Below, one piece after another: positions 1 to 10,579 of a stretch of DNA of 64,000 bases (within the stretch, counting starts at the first letter, position 1; each line of letters starts with the position of its first letter). Both the position numbers and the translations under genes were made by a program. This DNA comes from Symbiodinium natans (Eukaryota > Sar > Dinophyceae > Suessiales > Symbiodiniaceae). A model generated the notes under the pieces. It was given only the letters and a program-made list of their open reading frames with translations, was not told where the DNA came from and made no database searches. Location: contig CAJNDS010002113.1 in assembly GCA_905221605.1 (NCBI GenBank), forward strand, positions 155,001-219,000. The letters are read 5' to 3'.

Positions 1-135
1 ATCTGCCGGTCCGACACTCAAGCACCAGTCGCTGCACGGGATCCATGGAGTTGGCCTGTTCAGAGCCACATAGGCGAGGCCCGCATACAGTAGGAGAGCG
101 GGGGATGTATCATGGGGTCTGGGGTCTGGGGTTCA

Positions 136-222
136 GGTCTTAGGGCTTAAGGTTTAGGGTTTAGGGTTTAGGGTTGAGGGTTGAGGGTTGAGGGTTTAGG
201 TTTAGGGTTTAGGGTTTAGGGT
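136..222. repeat. Interstitial telomere-like array (TTTAGGG variants)
   Basis: A short array of TTTAGGG and the variants TTGAGGG and TTAGGTT. It is the first of more than twenty such patches in the window. It is flanked on both sides by non-telomeric sequence, so it is interstitial and not a chromosome end. Confidence 0.9.
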
Positions 223-1386
223 GGAATTCGGTCCCGGGTGCCACTGTATGGAGGCTGAAGCCTATCGGTACAAAGCCAACTTCGCTGCAGCCTCATTGTT
301 GGAGATCTCGAAATAACGATTGTCAAAAAACTCGGCACCCTCGACGTACGACTGGTGCCGGGTCCTTGTGATGCCAGCACTTGCCCACACCCTCTTCGCA
401 TCTATTGACTTATTGGCTGAAGCATACTTCTGCTGCATTAGACCTGGCATCCTCAGGCAAGCACGTGGTCTGCCAGGGCTCAAAAACATTCTCATCGGGA
501 GTCCAGTATACGCTGACATCCCAGCCTTACGACCAAAGCCCCAGAATTTCGAAACGGGTTCGGATGGGCAGAGCACTGAGAGGATGACGTGTGATTGGGA
601 TCTGGATGATCGTGTCCGTGCCAGACTTCAGCGCAGCCCAATTATGCCACTGACCTCCGCACATTGGCGAGGGCAGCAAGAAGCGCAACGCGAACGGCTA
701 GTGGCCAAGTGTGCCGCAGTGTGCCCCTCCGATACACCTTTAACCCGCAACCCTGCTACCGTACCGCATGCTTTGCGGCATCATGGCATCTTGTGCTGTG
801 GGGAACCTGGCCACCGAACCGCTCCAACCGCGAAGCTACATCTTTCCTGAAAAGATCCGCAAGGACAAGAAGCGCTCTTACCAACGCGCATTGGGAGGTT
901 CTTGAAAACCCCCAACCACCTTTACAAACAACGTAGTACGCAAGTCTGCTGCCGCACTAGTATAAACGCATCGAACTGCGGCAACGATTGTCAAATTAAG
1001 CCGGTCTGACTCCATTCATTCTGGTAGGGATCTCTTTCTTGGAACCATTTAACCGGGACAGGCAAGCTAGCAACGATGCATAATAGCACACCCCCCCTCA
1101 AAAAAGCTGCCGTGAGCGGATCGGACATGAGCTCCTTGCTGTCGCAATTGCCCGGAAGGCGTGCAACTGTATTCATGACCTTAGCTTGCCGTGTCAGGCC
1201 ACGCAACATTCAAGATCCAGGTGATGCGAAAGAAATGAGTGCACCTGCCACAATGCCTCAAGAAAGCGGGGATCTTGCATGGATATGTTCGGAGCCAGCC
1301 GGAGGCGGAGGGCCCTCCTCCTTCAGCAGCCAGTCCGTGTCCCCTTGAATGTCACCAAAAACCTCAAGGCAGGGGCACTCATAGCC
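223..1386. other. Stretch without a recognised gene
   Basis: Open frames exist on both strands (about 320-850 plus and 262-576 minus), but none carries a convincing domain or a clear exon signature. A minus-strand stretch near 262-345 has weak resemblance to the start of a ketosynthase domain, too short to annotate. Confidence 0.4.
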
Positions 1387-1443
1387 CTAAACCCCAAACC
1401 CTAAACCCTAAACCCTAAACCCCAAACCCTAAACCCTAAACCC
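1387..1443. repeat. Telomere-like array (CCCTAAA orientation)
   Basis: About eight heptamers of CCCTAAA with CCCCAAA variants, in the orientation opposite to the array at 136-222. Confidence 0.9.
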
Positions 1444-1588
1444 TGAGACCGACAGGCACTTGGGCGCACCATGTCGGGAACGGCGGCGAGAAAGTTGGTG
1501 ATGAGCATCAGGGTATCCTTTGGTGCCACACCTGGCAGAGAAAGCAGTCTTTGGGTTCGACAAAAAACCCATTGACTGGCTGGTTCTT

Positions 1589-1665
1589 AGTAGGGAATGA
1601 GGGAATCAGGGCCCTATGCAATCCCTTCACGGGTATCTAGGGCCCTCATTCCCTCATTCCCTACT
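1589..1665. repeat. Fold-back inverted repeat (27-bp arms)
   Basis: Arm 1589-1615 begins AGTAGGGAATGAGGGAAT and ends GGGCCCT. Arm 1639-1665 is its reverse complement with one mismatch, and the loop is 23 nt. It would form a strong hairpin. A small fold-back transposable element is the simplest reading; no target-site duplication was identified. Confidence 0.8.
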
Positions 1666-1889
1666 GGGTTGCTGGCATTGCTCACTAAACCTCCTCGTTG
1701 TCACTTCTAGGGAAAAAACACAGTAGGCCCAGTCCTTTGCTTCATCTACTTTCTTGCATGCTATTCCTGACAAATCGAATGGCCTCCTTGGGATACAAAG
1801 CTGAGAGCAACACGACACATCCCGAAACAGTGCGAATTGCTTGTGCACACTGTCCACGAACCCCAGTCCAGTGAGCGCCACCAGCATAA

Positions 1890-2400
1890 CATGATTGTGT
1901 TTAATTATTGAACTTATATTGCTATGTTATGCTGACATGACAACATCGAAACTTTATACCGTATGACATTATTGATTTCGACATTCTAACATACTAATAT
2001 TCTAGACACTCTATCACTCTAACATTCCAACATTCTACCATTCAAGCAGTAGCCAATCGAGAGCATATCGAGGCATGGCTAGAACACACCAGTCAACAAG
2101 CAACTAGCCACTACCATAGACCGTGTGGAGATGTTGGAACAATCAGAACAATTGACAATAACAAGGCTGTTGTGTTCTGGGGATGCATGTTGAATGTTAA
2201 AACGTTAGAATGCTAGAATGTCATACTGTCAGAGTGACATAATGTCATAATGTCATAATGGCATAATGTCAGAATGTCATAATGTCATAATGTTGTACTG
2301 CCATAATGTCATAACGTCACAATGTCATAATGTCAGAATGTCGTAGCACATCGAAATGTTGCAATGTCATAATGTCGTACTGTTATGTCATTCCGTCATG
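1890..2400. repeat. AT-rich stretch with degenerate CATAATGT octamers
   Basis: From about 2,214 to 2,385 the words CATAATGT, CAGAATGT and CATACTGT recur at about 8-bp spacing. The preceding part (1,965-2,040) has similar degenerate words such as ACATTCTAAC. No coding signal is seen. Confidence 0.75.
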
Positions 2401-3367
2401 CTGGCTTGGTATTTTGACAGGCGTCTCACTATCTTTGCCTGCTATCTTCATGCTCACGTGACGGTGCTAGTTTTGCCCAGTCGTAATTCTACCTACCGAC
2501 CTACACGCAGGCGACCTAAAGGAAGCTCTGAGACCATCCCTGACCCCTAAACATGTCAGCTCTCACAAGTGTAATCGTAGACATCGGGTCTGAACAACCT
2601 GAGCAGGTTGGGCCGCGACGGAGGTCCCGATTGCACAACGGCAATACAGAGAAGAGATTCCGCTGCCGTGCCCGGGGCGCACACAGAACCGTGTTCGGTG
2701 CAGCTGTGAGCTTCACGTTCTCGAGCAAGCCCGGAACCTAATATGAATTGAGTGCCCCCTATGGCGACCAAGAAGTGAAACGCGAGCTCCAACTGGCAAA
2801 CACTCCTTCACTAGATTCACTAGATGTCTTGGCAAAGGCGATTGAGAAGGCTTGAGGCAGTCAAAGGCAGTCAACACCCGTCAAGCCTTGCCAGCTTTCG
2901 GAGTTTCCCGTGCGTCCAGCTCCACTTCGGCCGGGAACGGCCTCAAAAAACGAGTCAAAGGTCGTTGTTCTTCTGCTGCGCAGCAGCAAGCCAGACGGCG
3001 GAAAGCAGCTGTAAGATGGGGACCCCATGAAATGCACGGCTCTGACCAAGCTGCGCCTTCGTTTGCTGCATGCAAAGACTTGCCCCATGCGCTGGAACCT
3101 AGAATTCTGATTGGGAATCCCCTCGAATAAACCCCATAGGATTCCCATAAAGTAAGGACCCCAAGAAGGTACCCCGAAGTTCGGAACTTCCAGCCTCCAC
3201 GTCTGCAGGAAGGTTCCCAAAGACTCGTCATTGGCCTGTGCTTAATCAGAAAAGGCCATGAAAGGCCGTCTGACACGCTTGCCAGGCTTTCCAGACCTCT
3301 GGACATGGATACTCAGAGTCAGCAGCACCATCGATGGTGAGGCACACCTTGGTCCAAAAGGGTTCCC

Positions 3368-3470
3368 ACCATATATATATATATATATGCATATATATAT
3401 ATAGACTTATATACATATGCAAAACTATATACAAATTGAATATATTCTACATATATCTAAGTATATGCCA
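3368..3470. repeat. AT-dinucleotide rich tract
   Basis: Runs of (AT)n and ATATAC. A similar tract lies at about 3,860-3,903. Confidence 0.85.
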
Positions 3471-3597
3471 CTAAGCCGAGGCCAGCCACCAAACCAGGAG
3501 TTCGCGAGTCCAGCTGGCCGTCCAAGACATCGCCAGCATACGGCTGAATAGACTGGCAAGCAGCATCAGCACACCGAGGCTCAGAATCAGCACACCA

Positions 3598-3706
3598 AGG
3601 GTTTAGGGTTTAGGGTTTGGGGTTTAGGGTTTAGGGTTTAGGGTTTAGGGTTTAGGGTTTAGGGTTTAGGGTTTAGGGTTTAGGGTTTAGGGTTTAGGGT
3701 TTAGGC
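3598..3706. repeat. Telomere-like array (TTTAGGG)
   Basis: About fifteen near-perfect TTTAGGG heptamers with one TTTGGGG variant, flanked by ordinary unique sequence. Confidence 0.95.
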
Positions 3707-4814
3707 TCAGCAAAGCTTTGAGGTGCCCGAAAAAGGACCCCCCCCAAGTAGGATGCCTGTGCGAGGTAGGAGAGGTTGGCGTCGTTGCTCTTCAAGGCTG
3801 GGTCCTGCTCACTGAGGCGCTTCAGAGGACGCCTCGATTCTGAGCCTGCACTATAATTACACATATATATATATATATACATACGTATATAAGTAAATAT
3901 ATTTTGTATTCATTCTTTCAAGGAGCCTCTCCTGATCCAGGTCTCCGGCGGAATCCAGCCATGCAACCCTTCCTCGACAGCTAAAGCCTCAGAAGCCGAG
4001 GTTGGGGTGCATGGGTGCAACCACTCCCCTGGTTGAGGATTGCACCCTGAGGCTCTGGGGTCCATACCAAGGTAGCCCTGCTCCACCTCTTCCGGAAAGC
4101 GTGTCCTAAGCTCCGAGCTCAGGCGCATGCCACATGACCGACTGATGGCTGAGCGCCAAGCAGTCTTTGCATACTTGCCAGGTCCTGCAACGGGCACGAT
4201 GAAGCGAACCCTGCTGCTGCAGCATCATGGTAACCAGACAAGCCGCCTTCATTCTCAGCAGCGCTTGCTGTGCCAGTCTCGCGCCTGCGGACGTGTTTGA
4301 ACGGACGTACTATTGCTTATAGCCTAATGAAATGGTCACATGCGAAGAACTACCGTGGCCCAGGCTTTGGCAGATTCTCAAAACGCAGAACCCTTTCCTG
4401 ACAGCAAACCAATTCTGCTTTAGACTCATCACAACTCAATGAGTCCTGAACTTGTGAGTGAAAGGATGCGACCCGGCGCTTACTTGCATGCAAGCGACTC
4501 CATAAGGCAAGTGGAAATCTCGCCGCCCATAATTTTGCCGTCTGTTCGAGGTCCAACAAGCACCTAGATTACGCAGCACGCATGTCGCGCATGTGGACGT
4601 GCACAGAACAGATGCAAAGCAGCTTTAATGTTGGCATGTTCCCGCCTATACGAGCCATCCTTAAAAGAATTTACAGGAACCCCTCTTATAATCCCTATTC
4701 AGGACTGGTAGTATAAATGGGAACATCCCAACTTTCATGTCACGAAGAAACGCACAAAGGCCGACACATCAAAGCTCTCTGGCGAACCACCTTCACCAGG
4801 CCGCCGCGGCGCCT

Positions 4815-4926
4815 GCTTCCACATGCATAGGGTTAGAAGTACCCGGAAAAAGGTTATAACCAGGCTTTAAATGCAGTTACCCTACTTCTAACCCCACGTG
4901 TAAGAATATTCATGAACCTTCAAGTA
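4815..4926. mobile_element. MITE-like element, family A (copy 1)
   Basis: The right end reads ATTCATGAACCTTCAAGTA. Its reverse complement matches the left terminus of the copy at 60,294 (TACTTG...GGTTCATG). The interior carries the family words GGTTATAACCAG, TTACCC and CTACTTCTAA. The left end (CTTCCACATGCATAG) is a diverged inverted repeat of the right end. No protein is encoded, so this is a non-autonomous element. Confidence 0.6.
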
Positions 4927-7900
4927 CCCCAATGCGTTTACAAGAAGACATGATGCCTCCGCGGCCCTCACATTGCTGGTACGGAAGTGGCCAGCCTCAA
5001 ACGAACTGTTTCTAGCAAGCATTTGTGCACTGGTTCTCCGAATGAAAGATCCGGGGAAAGCACAGCACCACAGCTGAGGTACACATGGAACTTGCCAGAA
5101 GCACTATCGAAGCTCACTGCCTTGCATATCATGTGGCAACGTTTCCAGCTTCCGGCTCTTCTCCAACTTTGTTAATCAGGCCTGTCCGATGGAGCCATTG
5201 ATGTCCTCGTTGTAAGCCTGCCCCACAACGCGCCGCCCCCAAGAATACGCAAGCCTCAACAAGTTTAAGCGGCCTGCAAGTCGGCCGCTGAGAGGCCAAA
5301 GACCTCCACGAGGCCACCTAATCGGATCCTGCGAATGCCAGGGAGGGTCGAAGAATCAAACCTTGCCCATGCATGCCGCAGTACACTCGTGAAGCCACTG
5401 CACGCCGGTCCCCTCGACCACAGGCTCTAGCAACGCCTGCAACATGCGTGCACCGCAAAATACCGCCATATAAAATGATGCTGTACATTGTTGTACATGG
5501 CAACATTGACACTTCCGCACCACACATCTCGCAACAACGGGCCTTTGCAGTTGCAGACGGTGATGGTGATGCTGGCAGTTGTTGTTGATGCAACATGGCC
5601 TGCAAGAACAGCATGCAGCTTCACATTTTTGGACGAACAAACCGAAATTCGACTACAATGGTTACAAGACTTCTCGATTCAACGAACATTGTTGGGACCA
5701 CTTGGCCAGATGGTGTGGATAGCCAAACTGCTCCCCCACACGTTGTACCACCAGCACATGTCAACCGGCCTGCATGGCTGCAGAACTGCCGGCGGCAAGT
5801 ATGTGACAACAACAGCTGTAATGCGTACTGCAATACGTGTTGCCGTTGCGTGCTGAATCATCCAACCCAGTGCACCATGGACGACCTAGACATTCATGTG
5901 TGGATTTGTACTGAACCAAAAACTTCTACGCAGGGCACATGTGCGCACATGCACACGCTAAAACAAAGAATGCCATGCTTCAAGATACCGCTGAAAAAAT
6001 CGGTTCAGTCACCCGATATTCATGGAACATGGAAAGTGTGTTGGTATGACAACCCGCTGTAAAACACGGCCGTTCATAACGGATTCATTGTTCCTTACGT
6101 TCCTTACGTTTTGTTCCCAACTTGCATATGCAAGCTTCGGGCCAACTGTAGTCGTACATGCTTCGACCATCCGTGCCTGTCCTTTCATACTCAAAACAAC
6201 AGTCGTTTGGCGGTCCGTCTCGGGTGCTGTCCATAAAAAAATCACAACCCTGAACCCACCAACAGGTGGTGGTAGCTGGTGCTCCCGTAGCTCAATTACT
6301 TCATATTGCGGGCGCATGTCAGTACAACTGCCCTCCTGACCCTTCCGAGGCGTTCTGTGGCTGAATCCGATTTTCAGCACCGTTGCCATGATCAGATCTT
6401 CTCGTAATCAGACAAACCCCATTTGTTGGTTGGGGGAATAATCATTTTTGCAGCGGCGTAACGAACATGTCATTCTCCCCACAGACCTGTTTAACCTGTT
6501 TTTCATTGGGTTTGACGGTTCTTGTTTGAAACCAGACACTCCGACGGTCAAACAAGTCGCTCACAGACATTAAGACTCTCAAATACATATATCTTCAGAC
6601 ACGCAAACGCTCAGATGCTTAGACACTCACAAAGGTCTGACGTGACTGAATTTCTGGTCGGGCGGCTTGTAGTTTTGGATAGCAGAGTGATGGGGGAAAA
6701 TTATAACAGTTTCAATCCAACATCGTGGACCAATCAAGGAAGAGGGCATAGAATGCCATGGTCTCAAATAGTTATACCACTCGGCGTAGAGTGTGTACAG
6801 CTGCGAAATGGAGCGATATTTTTCGGAAACCAAATTGCGCACCCATGCTTAGTGAATGAAATAACACGGAAATTATTGAGGAGTCACGTATCTTCATATA
6901 GTCTTTGACAAGCATAGGTACCTTTGAGAAAAGCCAACTCGCCGAAATGACGGAGATATCAAGACGCTGGTCAATAGGTAAAGCTTGAAGACGCACAAAC
7001 CACGCTTGTGGATATCCCTGGAAAGTTAATGGGCACGGGGCCTTCCCAAGCCTAAGTTTCCAAAAATGAAAATACTGCGGCCAGTGCAGACCTTTTTAAA
7101 CACACCTACCACAACCTGCACTCGCACAGAATCTTCTCAGAGCTCTGGCTGGGTTCTGCTTCAGCCTCTGGGTCGAGCCTTCGGGGTCACAGTGAAACTG
7201 CTTGACAAGCTGGGTGAAGAACAAATGTGTGCGGGCATAACTATTCTAATGGATAGGCCCCTGTACACATGAACGCTGGTCATCTGGAGCGTTCAGGGCT
7301 GATGCCCAAATTTAATCACAGAAATAAAAGCTTCGTGCATACTTGTCTGGACCGAAAGCAAGAAATCAAGTGGTGGAAGCAAAAACACGGCATGCATCCG
7401 AAAATTATCACAACCTTGACCCAGGAGCGTGCTTCAACCCCAAGGCCGAATATAGAACATCCTCCACTCCGGACCTTGCGGAAAAAGATCCTCTGGAGGC
7501 TGGCCTGCTACACACGAGGGAGAATCGCGGGGAATCGCGGGGCGACATGTTTTGAAAAAAACTGGCCGCGACGCGGAAACTTGTGACAATACAACTCTTG
7601 CCATCGTTGATATACAAAACATGGCATCAACGCTGTTGTCTGGACTTAGCCTTGCAAATTGCAAAAAAGCACAAAGCGCGTTGTATTTGTTCTAAGCCTG
7701 CGCCAGGGTTGCACCCGCAACGTTTCGATGGCCGCTCAAAAAACGTTTGTTACGCCCCCATCGAACCCATTGGGTTGCCACTTATGTTCGATTCTCAACT
7801 TAACAACTCATGATACTATGTGCTTCCGATTTCGCGTCCCAGCTCTCAGCTGGCACTCAAGTAACTTTGCACGATCTCAGCGGCATAAGTGCTTGTGCTC

Positions 7901-8100
7901 GGCACAATTGAGGGCCAACAGGCAGCACAGGCCGCAACATTACTGTATGGCCCGCACTCAAATTAGCAGACCAGTGACAGTGTACAAGGAGGCTGCAGTC
8001 AACAGTCTACGAACTTCCATTTTCCAAGAGAAGAATACAAACACTGCAAACATGTCTAGATTAAATCCAGCGCAACTTGCGACGGAATCTCATCTGCCAA
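4927..8100. other. 3.2 kb without a recognised gene
   Basis: AT-moderate sequence with only short overlapping open frames (up to about 170 codons) in several frames. No domain motif, exon chain or tandem array was recognised. Decayed transposon sequence is possible. Confidence 0.4.
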
Positions 8101-8103
8101 AGC

Positions 8104-8900
8104 CGGCTGCAATTCTCCGAGGGCCACTTTCAATTTCGCCCACACTGCTGCCTCGATCTGGGAAATCTCATCGAAGATGATGAGGCCGAAGTGAAGCAGA
8201 CGACTTGGGGAAACGTATGGAGCATTTTTCCTCTCTGACGACCTGGAAAGGCGAGTACAGTGTTTCCATGGTCAAATTTGAATGAGGCGGGAATTTTGCG
8301 CGCTACATGCTGACAAGTAGTCCAATGGGCCGGCAATGAGCACTTTGCAGCCGTTCCTCAGTGCTTTGTCTGTGGCCGCAACGACGACCTCGGTCCTGCC
8401 TGCGCCAGGCCCACCTGCCCGGTTGCAGAACTCGACATGACTTCCGTACCATGGCGGCATCTTCGACGCTGATTCCTGCGGCGACGCGCTCGGGACTTCC
8501 TTTTGCTGCTTGAACCAAATGTTTTCTGGCATGCCAGGCATGGGACGAGCGGTCCAGTTGATGTGGTCCTTCTTGCCGTCGCGATCTTCTTCAGCATCAT
8601 GGCTGCGGCTCGGACTTTGGCTTTGAAGCCTCGGATACGATCGACTCCTAAACCACGCATTTCCAACTGGCTCGAGCAGATTGAAAAACTTGTTGAGGTC
8701 CGCAAAAAAAAACTCCCAGTGGGTGGCGTCTGCTTGAAAGTTGTCGAGACAAAAGCACTGCTTTTAGATGCGTCTGCACAACTCATCGGAAAACCTTGCG
8801 GGGCACTCGCCAGGGCAATCAGGGGCGAAGATGTCGGGGAGGCAACTGGCGGCCCAAGCTTCAAAATAGATGTCGACGAATGGAAATGTCATTGCCGCGC
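8104..8900 (-). pseudogene. PIF1-like / SF1 DNA helicase fragment, frameshifted
   Basis: Read on the minus strand, about 8,900 to 8,104. The frame covering about 8,272-8,600 contains a Walker A-like motif GGPGAGRT followed by EVVVAATDKALRNG and VLIAGP. The usual Lys of GxGKT is Arg. Just after VLIAGP the reading shifts frame (GLLVSM continues in another frame), and a stop follows. A further frame change gives a Walker B-like stretch LIIFDEISQIEAAVWAKL at about 8,140-8,190. Upstream, about 8,600-8,890, a third frame gives protein-like sequence (FEAWAASCLPDIFAP, DNFQADATHWEFF) interrupted by a stop. The order Walker A then DE-box fits PIF1/Helitron-type SF1 helicases, often carried by mobile elements. 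At least two frameshifts and the changed P-loop Lys argue that it is dead. Confidence 0.6.
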
Positions 8901-9316
8901 CGTCCCTGCACTGCACGTCTTAAGAAATTCCCCAAACCATCTGCACATGGACCCGCCGGTCTTGGCCGCGGGGTCGACGGCCTTGCATGCAGCGCACCAG
9001 GTTGCACCATAAGATCATGTGGACATGCAGCGTACCTCTTGACTGAAACTCGAAGCGAGGGCTGTTGGAGATCGAATCGATGCCGACTTGCTGTAAGCTG
9101 ACGCCATTCTTAAAGGAAGCGGTTCCAGCATTCGGGCAATCCGCCCTTGCCTAGAATGAACGCCTGCCCGCCTTGAATTGGCTGGAAACGAAACAGCCCC
9201 CGGGAAGGGAATGCTGGAACAGCTCAGAAGATCTCCACATCTTGGCTCAAGCCTTCTCATAATGTCATAGACCGGTCTCCAGCAACATGCTTCTGCGGGC
9301 AATCCGAAGAGAACCA

Positions 9317-9980
9317 CTACAAAGCCTGTCCAGTTCGGCTCCGTGGTTGCAAGGCCTCTTCTGTGGCCAGCAACCTCCCTCTCATCACTTGGCAGATCGT
9401 TGTGTCCTGGACCTCAGTGGGGTCGACACTCCAGTCTCCCAGAACATCTGACATAGGGCACCAAGGGGGCCGTTTATTCCCTCTGTGCAGAGAGATGACG
9501 ATGTAGTCCCAGCTGCCTTGTCTCAATCCCACAGAGACGAAGCCCGCTCCTTGGTGCTGGTACAATGTCTTCTCCCGTACTCCGCTGTTCTTCGGGTAGG
9601 CTATTGCCGTTCCTCCTCCCAGCCGTGTGTCTTTCTCTGAGGCGGTTGCTGGCTCCGCAAAAAGATTCCATCCCAGGGACTGCAAGGCGGCTTTCCTGTT
9701 CTGGAGCGTTTCTGGAGTGAAATGGGTTTCTTGCAGACGCACCACATTCAAAAAAGTTCGAAACACATCGCCCTGCAGGATCTTTGTTGCTCTCCAACTG
9801 GAATCGATACTGCAGAGAACAGCCTGAGTGCCGCTTGCAATCGCCAATCACAGTACATCTCTTCTTGAGCTGGGACGGAACGAAGCGCAGTTTCTCTTGC
9901 TTTTCTTTTCTACCCAGCTTTAGCAAGCCTCCCAAAGTCCAACGGTCGACTCCACAGGTTGCAGGGAGTCGAAGTGCCAA
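9317..9980 (-). pseudogene. Endonuclease/exonuclease/phosphatase domain fragment (LINE-like)
   Basis: A minus-strand frame (about 9,847 to 9,317) reads VVRLQETHFTPETLQNRKAA and later RLGGGTAIAYPKNSG and WDYIVISLHRGNKRP. The QETH motif followed about 40 residues later by a glycine-rich GGG-AIAY segment is typical of the EEP domain of non-LTR retrotransposons. The N-terminal third of an EEP domain and the catalytic Asp/His end are not evident, and no reverse transcriptase was found nearby. It lies upstream, in the minus sense, of the helicase fragment. The two may be remains of one element or of separate insertions. Confidence 0.5.
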
Positions 9981-10127
9981 ACACGCTCCTGTTTAGGAGG
10001 CATGGTGCAGACCAAGAATCAATGAGCCAAAACTTGCCCTGCCATCTGCACTCTCCAAGAACATGAAACGCAGGTCAATCAGTTCAGGAAAGCCCCTGTT
10101 GCTTCTCTGCGAATTTTCTCGTGAAAT

Positions 10128-10575
10128 TTCTCATACCCGCATACACGCATACCTACATACCTACATACATACATACATACATACATACACACACACATAC
10201 GTACATACATGCACACACGCACATACATACATTCAGACAACATGCATACATACACAGAAACACACACATACACACAGCACATACGCACACACACACACAC
10301 ATACAGAGACACACATAGACAGATACACACATACACACATACACACATACAAACATCACACATACACACATACACACATACACATATACACATTTACACA
10401 TAGACACATAGACACATAGACATACACACATACACACATACACACATACACATACACGTATACACATATACACATAGACACATATACACATATTCACATA
10501 TACACCCACACACATCCACACATACGCACACACACACACACATGCACACATTCGCACATTCACACACACGCATGC
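10128..10575. repeat. CA-rich microsatellite (ACACAT/ACATAC)
   Basis: About 450 bp of ACACAT, ACATAC and CACACA words with occasional AGA interruptions. Open frames run through it in several phases on both strands because it has almost no stop codons. They are not genes. Confidence 0.95.
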
Positions 10576-10579
10576 ACCA

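Noticed and set aside
262..576. Ketosynthase-like N-terminal fragment on the minus strand (VEGAEFFDNRYFEIS)
   Set aside because: Only about 20 residues resemble the KS motif. The following DPQxR signature and active-site regions are absent.
9236..9252. Resemblance to the dinoflagellate spliced-leader 3' end (TTGGCTCAAG)
   Set aside because: Only 10 bases match and the strand is opposite to the neighbouring coding remnants. Chance is likely.
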